Shown in pieces: positions 1 through 9,059 of a stretch of 64,000 nt of DNA (position 1 is the first letter of the stretch; each line of letters begins with the position of its first letter). The DNA is from Nocardia asteroides (lineage in GTDB: Bacteria > Actinomycetota > Actinomycetes > Mycobacteriales > Mycobacteriaceae): contig NZ_LR134352.1 in the NCBI RefSeq assembly GCF_900637185.1, positions 2,046,001 through 2,110,000 on the forward strand. The letters are read 5' to 3'. The position numbers were made by a program, and so were the translations under genes. The notes under the pieces are model-generated. The model was given only the letters and a program-made list of their open reading frames with translations, did not search any database and had not been told where the DNA came from.

Positions 1-1
1 A

Positions 2-1714
2 CGGCTGATCCGCAGCAAGTCGAATCTGGTCCAGCTGCGCGGGGAATGGGTGCAGGCCGATCATCGCGCGCTCGCCGCGGCGGCCCGCTACGTCGCGCTG
101 CACGCCGACGACACCCCGATCACCCTGGCCGACATGATCGGCGAGCTCGCCGCCGAACGGGTCGACAATGTGCCGGTCACCGAGGTCACCGCCGACGGCT
201 GGGCCGCCGAATTGTTCGCCAGGGAGGGCGAACCCGAGCCGGTCCCGGTGCCGATCGGCTTGAAGGCGGAGCTGCGCCCGTACCAGGAACGCGGCCTGAG
301 CTGGCTGGCCACGATGAGCAAGCTGAACTGCGGTGCGATCCTGGCCGACGACATGGGCCTGGGCAAGACGGTGCAGGTACTGGCTCTGCTCGCGCACGAA
401 CGCGAGGCCGCCGGCGACGCCGTCGGCCCCACCCTGCTGGTGTGCCCGATGTCGGTGGTGGGCAACTGGCAGCGCGAAGCGCAACGCTTCACCCCCGATC
501 TGCGAGTGCTCGTCCACCACGGCGCGGGCCGCCTGACCGGCGCGGAATTCGCCGCTGCGGTGGCGGATTCGGACCTGGTCGTGACGACCTACGCCCTGCT
601 CGCCCGCGACGCGACCCTGCTCAGCGAGCAGCGGTGGGAGCGGATCGTGCTCGACGAGGCGCAGCACATCAAGAACGCCGCCACCCGCCAGTCCCGGGCC
701 GCGCGCGCCCTGCCCGGCCGGCATCGGCTGGCGCTCACCGGCACCCCGGTGGAGAACCGGCTGGAGGAACTGCGCGCGCTGTTCGACTTCGCCATGCCGA
801 AACTGCTCGGCAGCCCGCAGTCGTTCCGCGCCAAGTTCGCCGTGCCGATCGAGCGGGAACGCGATCAGCAGGCCGTCGACCGGCTGCGGCTGATCACCGA
901 CCCGTTCGTGCTGCGCAGGCTCAAGACCGACCCGGCCGTCATCAGCGATCTGCCGGAGAAGCTGGAGATGACGGTCCGGGCCAACCTCACCGTCGAGCAG
1001 GCGGCGCTGTACCAGGCCGTGGTCGACGACATGCTGGCCAAGCTGAAGGACGCGAAAGGCATGGCGCGCAAGGGCGCGGTGCTCGGCGCGCTCACCCGGC
1101 TCAAGCAGGTCTGCAATCATCCGGCGCATTTCCTCGGCGACGGTTCCCCGATCCTGCGGCGCGGCAGCCACCGCTCCGGCAAGCTGGCCCTGATCGAGGA
1201 CGTGCTCGACGCGGTGGTCGCCGACGGCGAGAAGGCCCTGCTGTTCACCCAGTTCCGCGAATTCGGTGAGCTGGTGCTGCCGTATCTCACCGAACGGTTC
1301 GGCACCCCGATCCCGTTCCTGCACGGCGGGGTGTCCAAGAAGGGCCGCGACGAGATGGTCACCGGCTTCCAGACCGAGAACGGCCCGCCGCTGATGCTGC
1401 TCTCGCTCAAGGCGGGCGGCACCGGGCTCAATCTCACCGCCGCCAATCATGTTGTCCACCTGGATCGCTGGTGGAATCCGGCGGTGGAGAACCAGGCCAC
1501 CGACCGCGCGTTCCGGATCGGCCAGCAGCGCGCGGTGCAGGTCCGCAAGCTGGTCTGCGTCGACACCATCGAGGAGCGGATCGACGAGATGATCAGCGGC
1601 AAGAAGCAGCTGGCCGACCTGGCCGTCGGCGCGGGCGAGAACTGGATCACCGAGCTGAGCACCGACGAACTGCGCGACCTGTTCACCCTGGGCGCCGAGG
1701 CGGTGGGGGAGTAG
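2..1714 (+). CDS. SNF2/DEAD-box helicase, 5'-truncated by window edge
   Basis: ATP-dependent SNF2-family DNA translocase or helicase. The reading frame is open from base 2, so the true start lies outside the window and about 570 residues are visible. Motif I (DDMGLGKT, near visible residue 117), the DEAQ box (LDEAQHIKN), the LTGTPVENR motif III and the C-terminal helicase motifs (LLSLKAGGTGLNLT, then DRAFRIGQ) are all present in order. The part before motif I resembles the linker found in bacterial SNF2 proteins fused to an N-terminal domain. The stop codon abuts the ATG of the downstream SWIM protein gene, so the two are translated as a pair. In bacteria such pairs are common, but the exact role (repair, transcription or chromatin-like remodelling) is not established. 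Confidence 0.93.
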   Translation, partial: RLIRSKSNLVQLRGEWVQADHRALAAAARYVALHADDTPITLADMIGELAAERVDNVPVTEVTADGWAAELFAREGEPEPVPVPIGLKAELRPYQERGLSWLATMSKLNCGAILADDMGLGKTVQVLALLAHEREAAGDAVGPTLLVCPMSVVGNWQREAQRFTPDLRVLVHHGAGRLTGAEFAAAVADSDLVVTTYALLARDATLLSEQRWERIVLDEAQHIKNAATRQSRAARALPGRHRLALTGTPVENRLEELRALFDFAMPKLLGSPQSFRAKFAVPIERERDQQAVDRLRLITDPFVLRRLKTDPAVISDLPEKLEMTVRANLTVEQAALYQAVVDDMLAKLKDAKGMARKGAVLGALTRLKQVCNHPAHFLGDGSPILRRGSHRSGKLALIEDVLDAVVADGEKALLFTQFREFGELVLPYLTERFGTPIPFLHGGVSKKGRDEMVTGFQTENGPPLMLLSLKAGGTGLNLTAANHVVHLDRWWNPAVENQATDRAFRIGQQRAVQVRKLVCVDTIEERIDEMISGKKQLADLAVGAGENWITELSTDELRDLFTLGAEAVGE

Positions 1715-2464
1715 ATGGCCGATTTCAGTCAGTTCGGGCCGCGCAGGCCGGTCACCGGCGGTGCGGCGGCCAGGGGCGGGTTCGGCCGCACCTGGTGGGG
1801 CAAGGCGCTGCTCGACGCGGTGGAGAAAGTCGCCGACGCGGGCAGGCTCTCGCGCGGGCGCACCTATGCCAGGGCCGGGCAGGTGGTGAACTACCGGATC
1901 GAGCGCGGCGCCGTCACCGCCGAGGTGCAGGGCAGCCAGCCCAGCCCCTTCACCTCGGTGCTCACCCTGCGCCCGCTGCGCGCGGAGGAGATCGACCTGC
2001 TGCTCGCCGAGATCAGGGAGGCGCCCGGCATGCTCGCCGAGATCGCCTCCGGCGCACTGCCGCCCGCGCTCGGCCCACACCTGCTGCCGACCACCGCCTC
2101 CGAGCTGGACTTCTCCTGCAGCTGCCCCGACATGGGCTGGCCGTGCAAACACGTCGCCGCCGTCTGCTACCTGCTGGCCGAGCGCCTCGACGAGCAACCC
2201 AGCGATATCCTCACCCTGCGCGGCCTGGACCTCGACACCCTCATCGGCGGCGTCGAGAAGTCCACCCGCGCCACCGAATCCGCCGACCCCTACGGCGACG
2301 ACCTGGTCCTGCCCGAGCTGCCCCGCGTCGAGTTCCACCCCGTCATCGACGACCTCGATCCCGTCCCGCTCCGCCGCGCCCTGCGGATGACGACCGAGGA
2401 CGAGCAGGCCGCCGCCCTCGGTCTACGCGAATTACGTTCCCTCTACCCGGAATTCGAGAGCTGA
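1715..2464 (+). CDS. SWIM zinc-finger domain protein
   Basis: A 249-residue protein with a SWIM-type zinc finger: Cys135, Cys137, Cys144 and His146 fit the CxCx(n)CxH pattern. The N-terminus (FGRTWWGKALLDAVE) is the usual start of the family of SWIM proteins found beside SNF2 helicases. Its ATG begins on the base after the helicase TAG, which argues for a shared transcript and coupled translation. SWIM fingers bind DNA or protein partners, so it is probably the accessory subunit of the helicase; this is an inference from gene order. The C-terminal 80 residues show no recognised fold. The gene ends 2 bases from the convergent DUF3224 gene with no room for a separate terminator. Confidence 0.9.
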   Translation: MADFSQFGPRRPVTGGAAARGGFGRTWWGKALLDAVEKVADAGRLSRGRTYARAGQVVNYRIERGAVTAEVQGSQPSPFTSVLTLRPLRAEEIDLLLAEIREAPGMLAEIASGALPPALGPHLLPTTASELDFSCSCPDMGWPCKHVAAVCYLLAERLDEQPSDILTLRGLDLDTLIGGVEKSTRATESADPYGDDLVLPELPRVEFHPVIDDLDPVPLRRALRMTTEDEQAAALGLRELRSLYPEFES

Positions 2465-2466
2465 GC

Positions 2467-2874
2467 TCAGGGGAGTTCGTACTCGAACCAGATGTGGTGG
2501 GTGCCGGTGGCGTCGACGGACAGCGCGCCGGTGCCGGTGATGCCTGCCAGGTCGGCGGTGCCGCTGGCGGGGACGATGTGGAAGAACTCGTCGGTGCGAT
2601 CGGTGCCCGCGGTGGTGGCGGAGTGGACGAAATTGAACGCGCCCGCCTTACCGTGCAGGGCGCCCTCGAACGACTCCATGGCGATATAGGTGCCCGCGCC
2701 GCCGGCGATGTCGAAGGCCGCCGTGAACAGGGTGGCCGAGCGGCCGGTGATCTCGCCCGCGTACTCCTTGGTCATCAGGGTGACGCCGACGGGCAGCGCG
2801 GTGGCGATGGGTGGCTGCGGTTGCAGGTCGGTGGGGTCGAACGCGGTGAGCTCGAATGTGCCGGTTGCCTTCAT
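2467..2874 (-). CDS. DUF3224 domain-containing protein
   Basis: A 135-residue soluble protein without signal peptide or membrane segment. The opening 'KATGTFELTAFDPT', the central 'GGAGTYIAMESFEGALHGKAG' region (in part) and the closing 'GTHHIWFEYELP' fit the DUF3224 family, small beta-barrel-like proteins of unknown function. It converges on the SWIM gene and lies downstream of the amidohydrolase gene on the same strand, 49 bases away. No catalytic residues can be assigned, so no function is proposed. Confidence 0.8.
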   Translation of the reverse strand: MKATGTFELTAFDPTDLQPQPPIATALPVGVTLMTKEYAGEITGRSATLFTAAFDIAGGAGTYIAMESFEGALHGKAGAFNFVHSATTAGTDRTDEFFHIVPASGTADLAGITGTGALSVDATGTHHIWFEYELP

Positions 2875-2923
2875 GCGGCGATGCTAGACCGGGCCACCGA
2901 CAGATCCGGGCCTCCGCGCCGGA

Positions 2924-3991
2924 TCACTCGGCCGGGTCGATGCGGTAGACCCGGACGGCGTTGCCGCCGAACACCTTCCGCAGGTCGTCGTCGCTCGCGC
3001 CCGCGTCGGTGAGCGCGGTGGCCACCGTGTGCACCGCCCCGGTGAGGCTGGTGATCGGCCGGTCGACCGGGAAGTTGGAACCCCAGACGAGCCGGTCGGG
3101 CCCGAAGACGGCCAGCGCGTGCGCGAGCAGTGGCCGCACCCGGTCGACCAGGGTGGGGACCGGCGTCGGCACGCCGCGCCGGGGCACCGGGTGACCGAGG
3201 ACGGGCATCATCAGACCGCTGACCTTGGCCACCACATTGGGCTGCGCGGCCAGATCGGTCAGGTCGTGCTGCCAGCGGTCGAACAGCGCCTGGCGCTGCG
3301 CCACCGTGTGTCCGGTGTCCTTGCCCACCGGACCGAAGATGCCGGCCGGGGTGGCCAGGTGGTCGAGCACGATCGGCACCTCGGGGAACCGCTCGGCCAG
3401 TGCCGTCACCTCGGGCAGCTGACCCGAGTACAGCCAGGCGTCGAAAGACAGCCCGCGCTCGGCCAGCTCGCCGAACCCGTCGAGGAAGGCCGGATCGGTG
3501 AGCCTGCCGTCGTGCGCGGCGAACGACTTCACCGCCGGATCGGGGTGGTAGGCGACCGTCGAGCGGATTCCGCGTAGCAGCGGGGAGGCGGACTGGTGCG
3601 CGTCCAGGACCGCGGCGAAGTCGGCCGCGGCGGGATCGGCGCCGCCGACGACGGAGGCCAGCGCCGGGGTATCGACACCGAACGGCAGGCTGGCCACCCA
3701 GCGCGTCTCGTCGGGTTTCCAGGCCGACCACTCCGCCTCCACGTGCCCGATGCCGCGCACGGCGGTGCCGCCCTGGTCGGACCGGTAATCCGCGGGCAGA
3801 TACGGGCCCATGTAGGCGATCGGGTCGCCGACGAATTCGCGATCCCGGCGCGGCATGAATTTCGCCGCGATATCGACCGAGATCGGGAGGTAGCGCAGCA
3901 GCTTGGCGTGCGGGCTGAACAGCCGTGGCGTCGTGTGCGGGTCCCACTGGTGAATGTGCGCATCGATGATGTCGAGCTCGGTCAGGTCCAT
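2924..3991 (-). CDS. Amidohydrolase family protein (COG3618-like)
   Basis: A TIM-barrel metal-dependent hydrolase of the amidohydrolase-2 type, related to dicarboxylate-lactone hydrolases. The first metal-binding motif is DAHIH (His12 and His14, counting from the chosen start). Further conserved signatures are 'IVLDHLATPA' in the middle and 'LVWGSNFPVD' near the C-terminus, where the aspartate is a usual metal or catalytic ligand. I chose the ATG at 3991 (355 residues) because family members start a few residues before the HxH motif; an in-frame ATG at 4042 would add 17 alanine-rich residues. The substrate is unknown. It sits just downstream of icmF on the same strand and may share its transcript, with a gap of about 96 bases. 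Confidence 0.82.
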   Translation of the reverse strand: MDLTELDIIDAHIHQWDPHTTPRLFSPHAKLLRYLPISVDIAAKFMPRRDREFVGDPIAYMGPYLPADYRSDQGGTAVRGIGHVEAEWSAWKPDETRWVASLPFGVDTPALASVVGGADPAAADFAAVLDAHQSASPLLRGIRSTVAYHPDPAVKSFAAHDGRLTDPAFLDGFGELAERGLSFDAWLYSGQLPEVTALAERFPEVPIVLDHLATPAGIFGPVGKDTGHTVAQRQALFDRWQHDLTDLAAQPNVVAKVSGLMMPVLGHPVPRRGVPTPVPTLVDRVRPLLAHALAVFGPDRLVWGSNFPVDRPITSLTGAVHTVATALTDAGASDDDLRKVFGGNAVRVYRIDPAE

Positions 3992-4087
3992 TGCTGTGCG
4001 TCCCATCGCCGCCGCTGGCAGTGTGCTGGCGGCAATTGTCACACGCCGTCACCGGGCGTGTACGGATTCGCGGCCGCGGCTATCGCC

Positions 4088-7000
4088 TCAGACGGTTCGT
4101 CGATACTGGCCGCCGACGGCGAAGAAAGTGTCGGTGACCTGCTGGAGACTGCACACCCGGGCCGCGTCCATCAGCACCTCGAAAATATTGCCGTCGGTGT
4201 GCGCCACCTCGGCCAGCCTGGCCAGCGCGCGATGGGACCGCTCGGCGTTGTCGTCGGTGAACTCGCGCAGCCGCGCCAGCTGTGAGCGGCGTTCGGCCTC
4301 GGTACCGCGCGCCAGTTCCAGCGGTCCGTGCGCACCGTCGTCGCCGTGGCCGCGGAAGGTGTTCACCCCGACGATCGGCAGCGAACCGTCGTGTTTGCGC
4401 TGCTCGTAGCGCATGGATTCGTCCTGGATGCGGCCGCGCTGATAGCCGGTCTCCATCGCGCCGAGCACCCCGCCGCGTTCGCTGATCCGCTCGAATTCCA
4501 GCAGCACGGCCTCTTCGACCAGATCGGTGAGTTCGTCGATGACGAAACTGCCCTGCAACGGGTTCTCGTTCATCGCCAGGCCCCATTCCTTGGCGATGAT
4601 GAGCTGGATCGCCAGCGCGCGGCGTACCGAATCCTCGGTGGGGGTGGTCACCGCCTCGTCGAAGGCATTGGTGTGCAGGCTGTTGCAATTGTCGTAGACG
4701 GCGATCAGGGCTTGCAGCGTGGTGCGGATGTCGTTGAACTGCATTTCCTGCGCGTGCAGCGAACGGCCGGAGGTCTGCACGTGGTACTTCAGTTTCTGCG
4801 CGCGTTCCCCGGCGCCGTAGCGCTCGCGCAGGGCGATCGCCCAGATCCGCCGGGCCACCCGGCCGATCACCGTGTACTCCGGGTCCATGCCGTTGGAGAA
4901 GAAGAACGACAGGTTCGGCGCGAAGTCGTCGATGGCGAGTCCGCGAGCGAGATAGGTTTCGACGTAGGTGAATCCGTTGGCCAGGGTGAAGGCCAGCTGG
5001 CTGATCGGGTTCGCACCCGCCTCGGCGATGTGATAGCCCGAAATGGACACCGAATAGAAATTGCGCACGTCGTTGCGGACGAACCATTCCTGGATGTCGG
5101 CCATCATCCGCAGACTGAATTCGGTGGAGAACAGGCAGGTGTTCTGGCCCTGGTCCTCCTTCAGGATGTCGGCCTGCACCGTGCCGCGCACCGTCGACAG
5201 CGTGCGCGCCCTGATCCCGGCCGCCTCGGCGCCGGTGGGTTCGCGGCCGTGGTCCTCGGTGAAGCGGTCCAACGCCTGGTCGATGGCGGTGTTGAGGAAG
5301 AACGCGAGGATCGTGGGGGCCGGGCCGTTGATGGTCATCGAGACCGAGGTGGTCGGCGCGCACAGGTCGAAGCCGTCGAACAGGGTGCGCATGTCCTCGA
5401 TGGTGGCCACCGAGACCCCCGAGGTCCCGACCTTGCCGTAGATGTCGGGACGTTCGGCGGGGTCGTGGCCGTAGAGGGTGACCGAGTCGAACGCCGTGGA
5501 GAGCCGGGTCGCCTCGGCATGCGCGCTGAGCACCTTGAAGCGCCGGTTGGTGCGGGCGGGGTCGCCCTCGCCGGCGAACATCCTGGCCGGGTCCTCGTTG
5601 TCGCGTTTGAACGGGAAAACCCCTGCGGTGAACGGGAATCGGCCCGGCAGGTGCTCGGCGCGCAGGAAGCGCAGCAGCTCACCGTGATCGGTGTAGCGCG
5701 GCAGCGCGACGCGGGAGATGCTGGAGCCGGACAGGGATTCGCGACGCAGCGGCGTCCGGATCTCGCGGTCGCGCACGCGCACCACCTGTTCGGCGCCCCG
5801 GTAGCTGTCGGCCAGGGCGGGCCACTCGGCCAGCAGCGCGGCCGAATCCGCCGACAGTTCCGCGCGGGCGCGGGCGAGCAGATCGGCGACAGCCGCGTCG
5901 TCGGGCAGCTCCGCGTGCACCAGGTCGAGACGCTGAACCCGTTGCGCCGCAGCGACTTCCCGGGCGGTGTCGGCGTGGTAGGCGCGCACGGTCTCGGCGA
6001 TCTCGGCCAGGTAGCGCACCCGCGCCGGCGGCACCAGCTGGGCGAACCGGGTGGAGACCTTGGTGTCCACCCGGGGGAGCGCGCCCGGTTCCAGCGGCAG
6101 GCCGTGCTCGCTGAGCAAGCCGGTGAGGTGCTGGTAGAGGGCGGTCACGCCGTCGTCGTCGAAGGTGGCCGCGCTGGTGCCGAAGACGGGCATGTCGGCG
6201 GGGGAGGCGCCGAATTCCGCACGGTTGCGGATCAATTGGCGGGCCACGTCGCGCACCGCGTCGGCCGCGCCTCGGCGCTCGTACTTGTTGACCGCGACCA
6301 CGTCGGCGTAGTCGAGCATGTCGATCTTCTCCAGCTGGGAGGCTGCGCCGAACTCCGGTGTCATCACGTAGAGCGCCACGTCGACGTGGTCGACGATGCC
6401 CGCGTCGCCCTGGCCGATGCCGGGAGTCTCCAGGATCACCAGGTCGTGGCCCGCCGCCCGGCAGGCGGCGATCATGGTGTCGATGTCGTCGGGCAGTTCG
6501 TGATTGCCGCGGGTGGCCAGCGACCGGAAGTAGACGTGGTCGCCGTCGAGGGCGTTCATCCGGATGCGGTCACCGAGCAGCGCGCCACCCGCGCGGCGCC
6601 GGGTCGGGTCGACGGCGAGCACCGCGACGCGCAGCTTGTCCTGCTGGTCGGTGCGCAGCCTGCGCACCAATTCGTCGGTGAGCGAGGACTTTCCGGAGCC
6701 GCCGGTGCCGGTGATGCCGAGCACCGGCACCCGGCGCTTGGCGGCGGCGGCCACGATCGCGGCCCGGTCCGGTTCCGGTAGCGCGCCCTGCTGGAGGCAG
6801 GTGATGGTGCGGGCCAGGGCGCGGCGGTCGCCGGTGTAGAGCGCGTCGAGATCGGGGCCGGTGGCGGCCGGGTCGACGTCGCAGGTGCGGATCAGTTCGT
6901 TGATCATGCCGGGCAGACCGAGGCGCTGGCCGTCCTCGGGGGAGAAGATCCGTACGCCGCAGCGCGCGAGCCGCTCGATCTCCTCGGCGACGATCACGCC

Positions 7001-7309
7001 ACCGCCACCGCCGAAGATCCGCACGTGCCCCGCGCCCGCCGCGCGCAGCGACTCGGCCAGGTACTCGAAGAACTCGAGGTGGCCGCCCTGGTAGGAGCTC
7101 ACCGCGACGCCCTGCACGTCCTCCTCGAGCACCGCGTCGACGATCTCGCGGACCGAGCGGTTGTGGCCGAGGTGGATCACCTCCGCGCCCTGGGCCTGGA
7201 GGATGCGCCGCATGATGTTGATCGCGGCGTCGTGCCCGTCGAACAGCGCCGCCGAGGTCACGAATCGCACGGGATGGACGGGAACGTGCAGCGCGCCGGA
7301 CTCGCTCAT
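4088..7309 (-). CDS. icmF: Fused isobutyryl-CoA mutase (IcmF) with B12 and MeaB-like G domains
   Basis: A 1073-residue adenosylcobalamin-dependent acyl-CoA mutase. Order of domains: B12-binding domain (about 10-140, with FDGHDAAIN and the SYQGGH strand), MeaB-like GTPase chaperone (P-loop GTGGSGKSS near residue 200), and a methylmalonyl-CoA-mutase-type TIM barrel (about 515 to the end, with GTSGVSVATIEDMR and SVSISGYH). This order and length are those of IcmF, which interconverts isobutyryl-CoA and butyryl-CoA (some members prefer pivalyl or isovaleryl-CoA); the built-in G domain loads and repairs the cofactor. The ATG at 7309 is preferred to that at 7354 because the latter overlaps a dyad-rich promoter region and family members start just before 'HPVRFVTSAALFDGHD'. 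The gene is divergent from the DUF2157-like gene. Confidence 0.94.
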   Translation of the reverse strand: MSESGALHVPVHPVRFVTSAALFDGHDAAINIMRRILQAQGAEVIHLGHNRSVREIVDAVLEEDVQGVAVSSYQGGHLEFFEYLAESLRAAGAGHVRIFGGGGGVIVAEEIERLARCGVRIFSPEDGQRLGLPGMINELIRTCDVDPAATGPDLDALYTGDRRALARTITCLQQGALPEPDRAAIVAAAAKRRVPVLGITGTGGSGKSSLTDELVRRLRTDQQDKLRVAVLAVDPTRRRAGGALLGDRIRMNALDGDHVYFRSLATRGNHELPDDIDTMIAACRAAGHDLVILETPGIGQGDAGIVDHVDVALYVMTPEFGAASQLEKIDMLDYADVVAVNKYERRGAADAVRDVARQLIRNRAEFGASPADMPVFGTSAATFDDDGVTALYQHLTGLLSEHGLPLEPGALPRVDTKVSTRFAQLVPPARVRYLAEIAETVRAYHADTAREVAAAQRVQRLDLVHAELPDDAAVADLLARARAELSADSAALLAEWPALADSYRGAEQVVRVRDREIRTPLRRESLSGSSISRVALPRYTDHGELLRFLRAEHLPGRFPFTAGVFPFKRDNEDPARMFAGEGDPARTNRRFKVLSAHAEATRLSTAFDSVTLYGHDPAERPDIYGKVGTSGVSVATIEDMRTLFDGFDLCAPTTSVSMTINGPAPTILAFFLNTAIDQALDRFTEDHGREPTGAEAAGIRARTLSTVRGTVQADILKEDQGQNTCLFSTEFSLRMMADIQEWFVRNDVRNFYSVSISGYHIAEAGANPISQLAFTLANGFTYVETYLARGLAIDDFAPNLSFFFSNGMDPEYTVIGRVARRIWAIALRERYGAGERAQKLKYHVQTSGRSLHAQEMQFNDIRTTLQALIAVYDNCNSLHTNAFDEAVTTPTEDSVRRALAIQLIIAKEWGLAMNENPLQGSFVIDELTDLVEEAVLLEFERISERGGVLGAMETGYQRGRIQDESMRYEQRKHDGSLPIVGVNTFRGHGDDGAHGPLELARGTEAERRSQLARLREFTDDNAERSHRALARLAEVAHTDGNIFEVLMDAARVCSLQQVTDTFFAVGGQYRRTV

Positions 7310-7338
7310 GACTGCCTCCGCAGTTGCTGTTACGGCCA

Positions 7339-7367
7339 ATACTAGGACGTCCAACTAATTCTAGTAT
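7339..7367. promoter_or_regulatory. Candidate operator between icmF and the DUF2157-like gene
   Basis: Two nested dyads lie upstream of icmF. ATACTAG (7339-7345) and CTAGTAT (7361-7367) are exact inverted repeats, and inside them GGACGTCC (7345-7352) is a perfect palindrome. The sequence is locally AT-richer than its surroundings and sits 30 to 58 bases before the icmF start, where a repressor would block transcription. The pattern suits a TetR-like dimer, but no adjacent regulator gene is present. Confidence 0.4.
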
Positions 7368-7444
7368 GAACTGCGTCACTCCGGCGCGAAACGCGGCCAT
7401 CGATCCTTCGGCGGAAATCGCGGCCACGTCGACATACTCGACGA

Positions 7445-8413
7445 ATGGTTCGCGAACACAGGGTGGGTGTGGCGCTCGAGCGGCTGGTGGCGTCGGGTGT
7501 GCTCAGCGGAGACCAGCGGACAGCGGTGCTGCGGGCCGTCGACGCCGAGGAGCGAGCCGAGCGGGCGGGTGCGGGACGGATGATCGCCGAGGTCGTCGCC
7601 TATCTGGGCGCCGGGCTGATCGCGGCCGGGGTCGCGTTGTTCCTCGGGCGGGCGTGGTCGGAGGTGGCGCAGACCGGGCGGGTGGTGCTGCTGCTGGTCG
7701 TGGCCGGGTGCGCCACGGCGGGTGGGGTGCTGCTGGCAGGCGGGTGCGACGGGGTCTTCCGGCGGGTGCCGATCGCGTCGGCGGGCCGGACCCGGCTCGC
7801 GGCCGTGCTGCTCGCGCTCGCCGCCGGGGCGGTCTGCGGCGCGGTGGTCACCGCGTTCGGCGGGCACGGCGACGACGGTGTCGAGATCGCGGCGGCGTTC
7901 GCCGGATTCGCGACCGCGGTGCTCGGCTATCTGCTGGTGCCGACCGTGCTCGGGATGGTCGTGACGGGCGCCTTCGGCACCGGCGCCGTGGTGAGTGCCA
8001 CCTCGGAGCTGTTCGGCTACCGGTCGGCGTGGTCCGGCGTGCTGTTGCTGCTGTTCGGGGCGCTGTGGTCGCTGCTCGCCTGGCGGCGGCTGTTCGTCGC
8101 GGAGTGGGCGGGCTACCTGATCGGCGGGGCGATCGCGGTGGGCGGCGCGCAAACGGTGACGCCCGGTGATTCACTGTGGCGGCCCGGCCTCACCGCGCTC
8201 ATCGGCGTGCTCGCCCTGGCGCTGTACGCGCTGCGTCGCGAGCCGGTGCTGGTGCTCGGCGGTGCGGCGGCGATCGCGATCGCGGTCGCCCAGACGGTGG
8301 CCGAGTACACCGACGGCGGGCCGGTCGCCGCGAGCGTGGTGCTGGCGATCGGGGCGCTGGTGCTCACGGTCGGGCTGGTCGTCTTGCTGACCGCGCCGAA
8401 ACGGGCGGGATGA
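7445..8413 (+). CDS. DUF2157-like multipass membrane protein
   Basis: A 322-residue integral membrane protein. The first 50 residues are a soluble helical segment (VREHRVGVALERLVASGVL), followed by about nine to ten hydrophobic segments, beginning with 'VVAYLGAGLIAAGVALFLG'. The soluble head followed by a paired transmembrane hairpin is typical of the DUF2157 predicted membrane proteins, whose function is unknown. The gene is divergent from icmF and its stop lies one base from the stop of the convergent gene at 8415. The start is ATG at 7445; a weak purine stretch precedes it. Confidence 0.78.
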   Translation: MVREHRVGVALERLVASGVLSGDQRTAVLRAVDAEERAERAGAGRMIAEVVAYLGAGLIAAGVALFLGRAWSEVAQTGRVVLLLVVAGCATAGGVLLAGGCDGVFRRVPIASAGRTRLAAVLLALAAGAVCGAVVTAFGGHGDDGVEIAAAFAGFATAVLGYLLVPTVLGMVVTGAFGTGAVVSATSELFGYRSAWSGVLLLLFGALWSLLAWRRLFVAEWAGYLIGGAIAVGGAQTVTPGDSLWRPGLTALIGVLALALYALRREPVLVLGGAAAIAIAVAQTVAEYTDGGPVAASVVLAIGALVLTVGLVVLLTAPKRAG

Positions 8414-8414
8414 G

Positions 8415-8966
8415 TCAGCGGATCAGGGTGGTCTGCTGCGCGCGGATGGTGCGGAAGAAACGCGGGCCCACATCGGCGCCGTCGTGGTTGTAGCTGTCGA
8501 TGATCTCGGCCAGCTCGGCGGCCAGCCTGCGCAGGTCCTCGGTCGCCGCGATCCGGTCGTACTCGTCGGACTCCCAGCCCCAGTCCTGCGGGATGTCGTC
8601 GATGGTGACCACGATCTGATCGGCGAACGGCGTGCTCACCGACACCGTGAGCGCCGCGGGCGCCGCCGCCAGCGGGCTGTGCACGGTGAGCTCGCCCGGC
8701 CCGCCGACGACCGCGAAATTGCGGGCGAAGGCGATGTCGTCGCGGACCGACTCGACGATCGAGGCCGTGCTCGCGTGCCTGCCCGGCCGGTCGTGCCGCG
8801 CGCCGTAGACGCGGTCGGCCGCGGCGCGCGTGACGTGGTCGCCGTGCGACTTCCGCAGGATCCGGTCGAGCATGCGCTGGGCCGTCGCCCGTTCGTCCGC
8901 GCCGGTGGCGTCGTGCTCGATGAGCGCGCGCAGGCGGGTGATCCGCGCGAAGTGGTCGGTGCTCAT
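8415..8966 (-). CDS. Hypothetical protein with DUF2786-like N-terminus
   Basis: A 183-residue soluble protein I do not recognise with certainty. The first 45 residues (ITRLRALIEHDATG, then ERATAQRMLDRIL) resemble the short helical DUF2786 module that begins many actinobacterial hypothetical proteins. The rest is a mixed alpha/beta region with 'QDWGWESDEYDRI' and no known catalytic motif. It converges on the DUF2157-like gene, with one base between the stops, and is divergent from the 3-hydroxyisobutyryl-CoA hydrolase gene. Confidence 0.65.
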   Translation of the reverse strand: MSTDHFARITRLRALIEHDATGADERATAQRMLDRILRKSHGDHVTRAAADRVYGARHDRPGRHASTASIVESVRDDIAFARNFAVVGGPGELTVHSPLAAAPAALTVSVSTPFADQIVVTIDDIPQDWGWESDEYDRIAATEDLRRLAAELAEIIDSYNHDGADVGPRFFRTIRAQQTTLIR

Positions 8967-9059
8967 GGCCTGATTGTGCCCCAGGCGACACGGTGTCTTG
9001 TGTCACAACGGCCCGCTGGGGTGTCCCGGGTCCGCCGCGCCGTCCCTATCGTGGCGATC

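Noticed and set aside
4328..6781. Open frame of 817 codons opposite icmF
   Set aside because: It is the antisense shadow of a high-GC coding region; composition is low-complexity with no family motif, while icmF on the other strand has full domain structure.
7310..7444. Cobalamin riboswitch upstream of icmF
   Set aside because: The intergenic region is too short and no B12-box-like sequence was seen; the same holds upstream of the adenosyltransferase gene.
8967..9059. Weak dyads (ACACGGTGT and others) between the hypothetical gene and the hydrolase gene
   Set aside because: The half-sites are only 4 bases long; in this base composition such dyads are expected by chance.
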